The position numbers and the translations under genes were made by a program. The notes below the pieces were generated by a model that saw only the letters and a program-made list of their open reading frames with translations, was not told where the DNA came from and did no database searches. A stretch of DNA of 64,000 nucleotides, taken from NCBI RefSeq assembly GCF_000799565.1, contig NZ_JUHB01000001.1, forward strand, positions 1,987,501 through 2,051,500. Direction: 5' to 3'. This document shows positions 62,868-64,000 of this stretch, one piece after another. Positions within the stretch are counted from its first letter, which is position 1. Every line of letters starts with the position of its first letter. This stretch comes from Cellulophaga sp. Hel_I_12 (GTDB lineage: Bacteria > Bacteroidota > Bacteroidia > Flavobacteriales > Flavobacteriaceae).

Positions 62868-62885
62868 TATTTTTGTGCAAAAATA
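62868..62885. promoter_or_regulatory. Face-to-face -7 boxes upstream of mutY
   Basis: TATTTTTG-TG-CAAAAATA: each arm reads TAnnTTTG on one strand. The minus-strand box (62885-62878) is well placed for mutY; the plus-strand box could fire toward HU. It is also a perfect inverted repeat that a dimeric regulator could bind. Confidence 0.5.
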
Positions 62886-63095
62886 CGGAGTAAGAAAAAT
62901 AATTTGTTTTATTATTCATGTAAAGAGTAGAAATTAAGTATAGCAATAGGTAGCGACCATTTTAAACTAAAAAAAAACCTTAAAAAACCCTATTATTCGA
63001 CGATAAAATCACACAAGAATCGCTCTATCGCCAAAAGTAATGGTTTATATGCTTAAAAATGAAGTTCTTTAATGCGAACATTGAATTTTAATTTA

Positions 63096-63103
63096 TATAT
63101 TTG
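63096..63103 (+). promoter_or_regulatory. Candidate -7 box of the HU gene
   Basis: TATATTTG, 36 bases upstream of the ATG. A TTG lies 12 bases before it, shorter than the usual 17-23 spacing. Confidence 0.5.
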
Positions 63104-63139
63104 CAACCCGAAAAAACATAGATAAATCTAGTACAGAAA

Positions 63140-63430
63140 ATGACGAAAGCGGATATTGTAACGAAAATCTCAGAAAAACTGGGAATTGAAAAAGGAGATG
63201 TACAGGCTACTGTAGAATCTTTTATGGAAGAGGTTAAATATTCATTGGAAAATGGAGACAATGTATATTTAAGAGGTTTTGGTAGTTTCATTATCAAAAC
63301 AAGAGCTGAAAAAACAGGTAGAAATATTTCAAAAAATACTACCATTAAAATTCCGGCACACAATATTCCTTCTTTTAAACCAGCAAAGGTTTTCGTAGAA
63401 AGCGTAAAGAGTAACGTAGAAGTAAAATAA
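63140..63430 (+). CDS. HU/IHF family DNA-binding protein
   Basis: 96 residues. MTKADIVTKISEKLGIEKGD, then FGSFIIKTRAEKTGRNISKN with the flexible arm tip GRNISKNTTIKIPA (A.RNP-like) and the conserved Pro, and FKPAKVF near the end. A nucleoid protein that bends DNA. The order HU-basic peptide-ribonuclease G is conserved in Flavobacteriaceae. Confidence 0.95.
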   Translation: MTKADIVTKISEKLGIEKGDVQATVESFMEEVKYSLENGDNVYLRGFGSFIIKTRAEKTGRNISKNTTIKIPAHNIPSFKPAKVFVESVKSNVEVK

Positions 63431-63457
63431 AATATTAATCCTAAAAAGTCATAATTT

Positions 63458-63547
63458 ATGCCAAGTGGTAAAAAAAGAAAAAGACATAAGGTAGCTACAC
63501 ACAAGCGCAAGAAGCGTAGAAGAGCTAACCGTCACAAGAAAAAGTAG
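63458..63547 (+). CDS. 29-residue highly basic peptide
   Basis: Encodes MPSGKKRKRHKVATHKRKKR followed by RRANRHKKK and a TAG stop. Nineteen of 29 residues are Lys, Arg or His by my reading. I recall nearly the same peptide at this place in other Flavobacteriaceae, which, with the ATG 27 bases after HU, supports it as a true gene although it is too short for usual gene finders. Composition suggests RNA or ribosome binding. Its stop codon sits inside a terminator stem. Confidence 0.8.
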   Translation: MPSGKKRKRHKVATHKRKKRRRANRHKKK

Positions 63548-63565
63548 TTGTATCAACTACTTTTT
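63539..63565 (+). terminator. Terminator overlapping the basic peptide stop
   Basis: Arms aaaaagtagttg (63539-63550) and caactacttttt (63554-63565), three-base loop; the stem covers the last codons and the stop. Full T tail. Confidence 0.85.
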
Positions 63566-63706
63566 CGTTTTAAAACGTTCATTGACATAGAAATTCGTGA
63601 ACGAATTTCATCAGGTTTTAAAGAACCTGTTACATACATTGTTTAATCATTTATTTAACCACTACCTTATCGTAGGTTGCGCTTAAATAAATAAAAATTG
63701 ATTCAG
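63566..63706 (+). promoter_or_regulatory. Structured leader of the ribonuclease G gene
   Basis: Contains a 12-base palindrome cgttttaaaacg (63566-63577), a perfect eight-base-pair hairpin gaaattcg/cgaatttc (63590-63609, loop tgaa), a six-base-pair hairpin caggtt/aacctg (63612-63629), and a small ctac/gtag pair (63662-63675). No clear promoter box is visible. Confidence 0.5.
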
Positions 63707-64000
63707 GTGAATAGAGAATTAATCGTAAGATCTAGTTCCGATACCGTCGATTTTGCCCTATTAAAAGATGGAAAATTAACAGAGCTTCAAAAAGTAGAAG
63801 ACAGTAATAATTTCTCAGTTGGCGATATTTTTATCGCAAAAGTTAGAAAACCTGTTACTGGATTAAATGCTGCTTTTGTAAATGTGGGTTATGAAAAAGA
63901 TGCTTTTTTGCATTATCATGATTTAGGCCCACAGCTTTCTACCATGCTTAAGTTTATAAAAAATGCAAGTACTGGTAAATTAAAAGATTTTTCATTAAAA
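63707..64000 (+). CDS. rng: Ribonuclease E/G family protein, 3' partial
   Basis: 98 codons visible. Start chosen at GTG giving MNRELIVRSSSDTVDFALLK, as in other flavobacterial RNase G proteins; an in-frame TTG three codons upstream is less likely. The S1-like region has FSVGDIFIAKVRKPVTGLNA and AAFVNVGYEKDAFLHYHDLG, the RNase E/G signature. It cleaves single-stranded RNA in mRNA decay and rRNA maturation. The gene runs out of the window. Confidence 0.95.
   Translation, partial: MNRELIVRSSSDTVDFALLKDGKLTELQKVEDSNNFSVGDIFIAKVRKPVTGLNAAFVNVGYEKDAFLHYHDLGPQLSTMLKFIKNASTGKLKDFSLK

Overview
The window reads as a chromosomal segment of a flavobacterium (Bacteroidota, family Flavobacteriaceae). It is AT-rich. 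It carries gliding genes (gldD, gldE) and a protein with the type B sorting domain of the type IX secretion system. Several genes are preceded by the Bacteroidota -7 promoter box TAnnTTTG, twice with a TTG element 19 bp further upstream and once 22 bp upstream. Conserved Bacteroidota gene orders occur as well: ftsX-DUF3098-uppP-truB, and mutY-ssb-gldE-gldD diverging from HU and ribonuclease G. I see no tRNA, rRNA, CRISPR array, prophage or insertion sequence, so this is a mostly core genome region.

Layout. 0-11 kb: end of a membrane glycosyltransferase, DUF4271, hemD, pckA, then an amino-acid block (saccharopine dehydrogenase family, Lrp regulator, alanine dehydrogenase) and a membrane zinc protease. 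11-20 kb: leuS, whose reading frame holds two small repeat insertions, a T9SS cargo protein, and the ftsX-uppP-truB-TonB-like row. 20-29 kb: a small repeat protein, then a six-gene minus-strand block (TetR, ABC transporter, HlyD, TolC, NhaA, YitT). 29-38 kb: small secreted or cytoplasmic proteins, tag, aat, an SSB-tailed OB protein with a flavin reductase, a histidine kinase, HIT and greA, a Rieske-like lipoprotein and a Gfo/Idh oxidoreductase.

38-50 kb is the most interesting part. A TonB-dependent receptor is preceded by a well-conserved TPP riboswitch. Next come two nearly identical tandem genes (about 830 and 847 codons) that differ mainly in one stretch of their TonB-plug domain. They are followed by DUF4301, a NadR-like P-loop kinase, a PnuC-type transporter and a thiamine-binding MTH1187/YkoF-like protein. 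I read this as a thiamine salvage locus (outer-membrane uptake, inner-membrane transport, phosphorylation trapping). The kinase is a candidate thiamine kinase rather than a nicotinamide riboside kinase.

50-64 kb: phosphopantetheinyl transferase, ahcY, an SDR-type reductase, rplU (L21 with a long helix-hairpin-helix extension) and rpmA, an M16 protease pair, then gldD/gldE/ssb/mutY facing HU, a 29-residue basic peptide and the start of ribonuclease G, whose leader holds strong hairpins. Three housekeeping genes (greA, ahcY, rplU) each have an inverted repeat exactly where the predicted transcript would begin.
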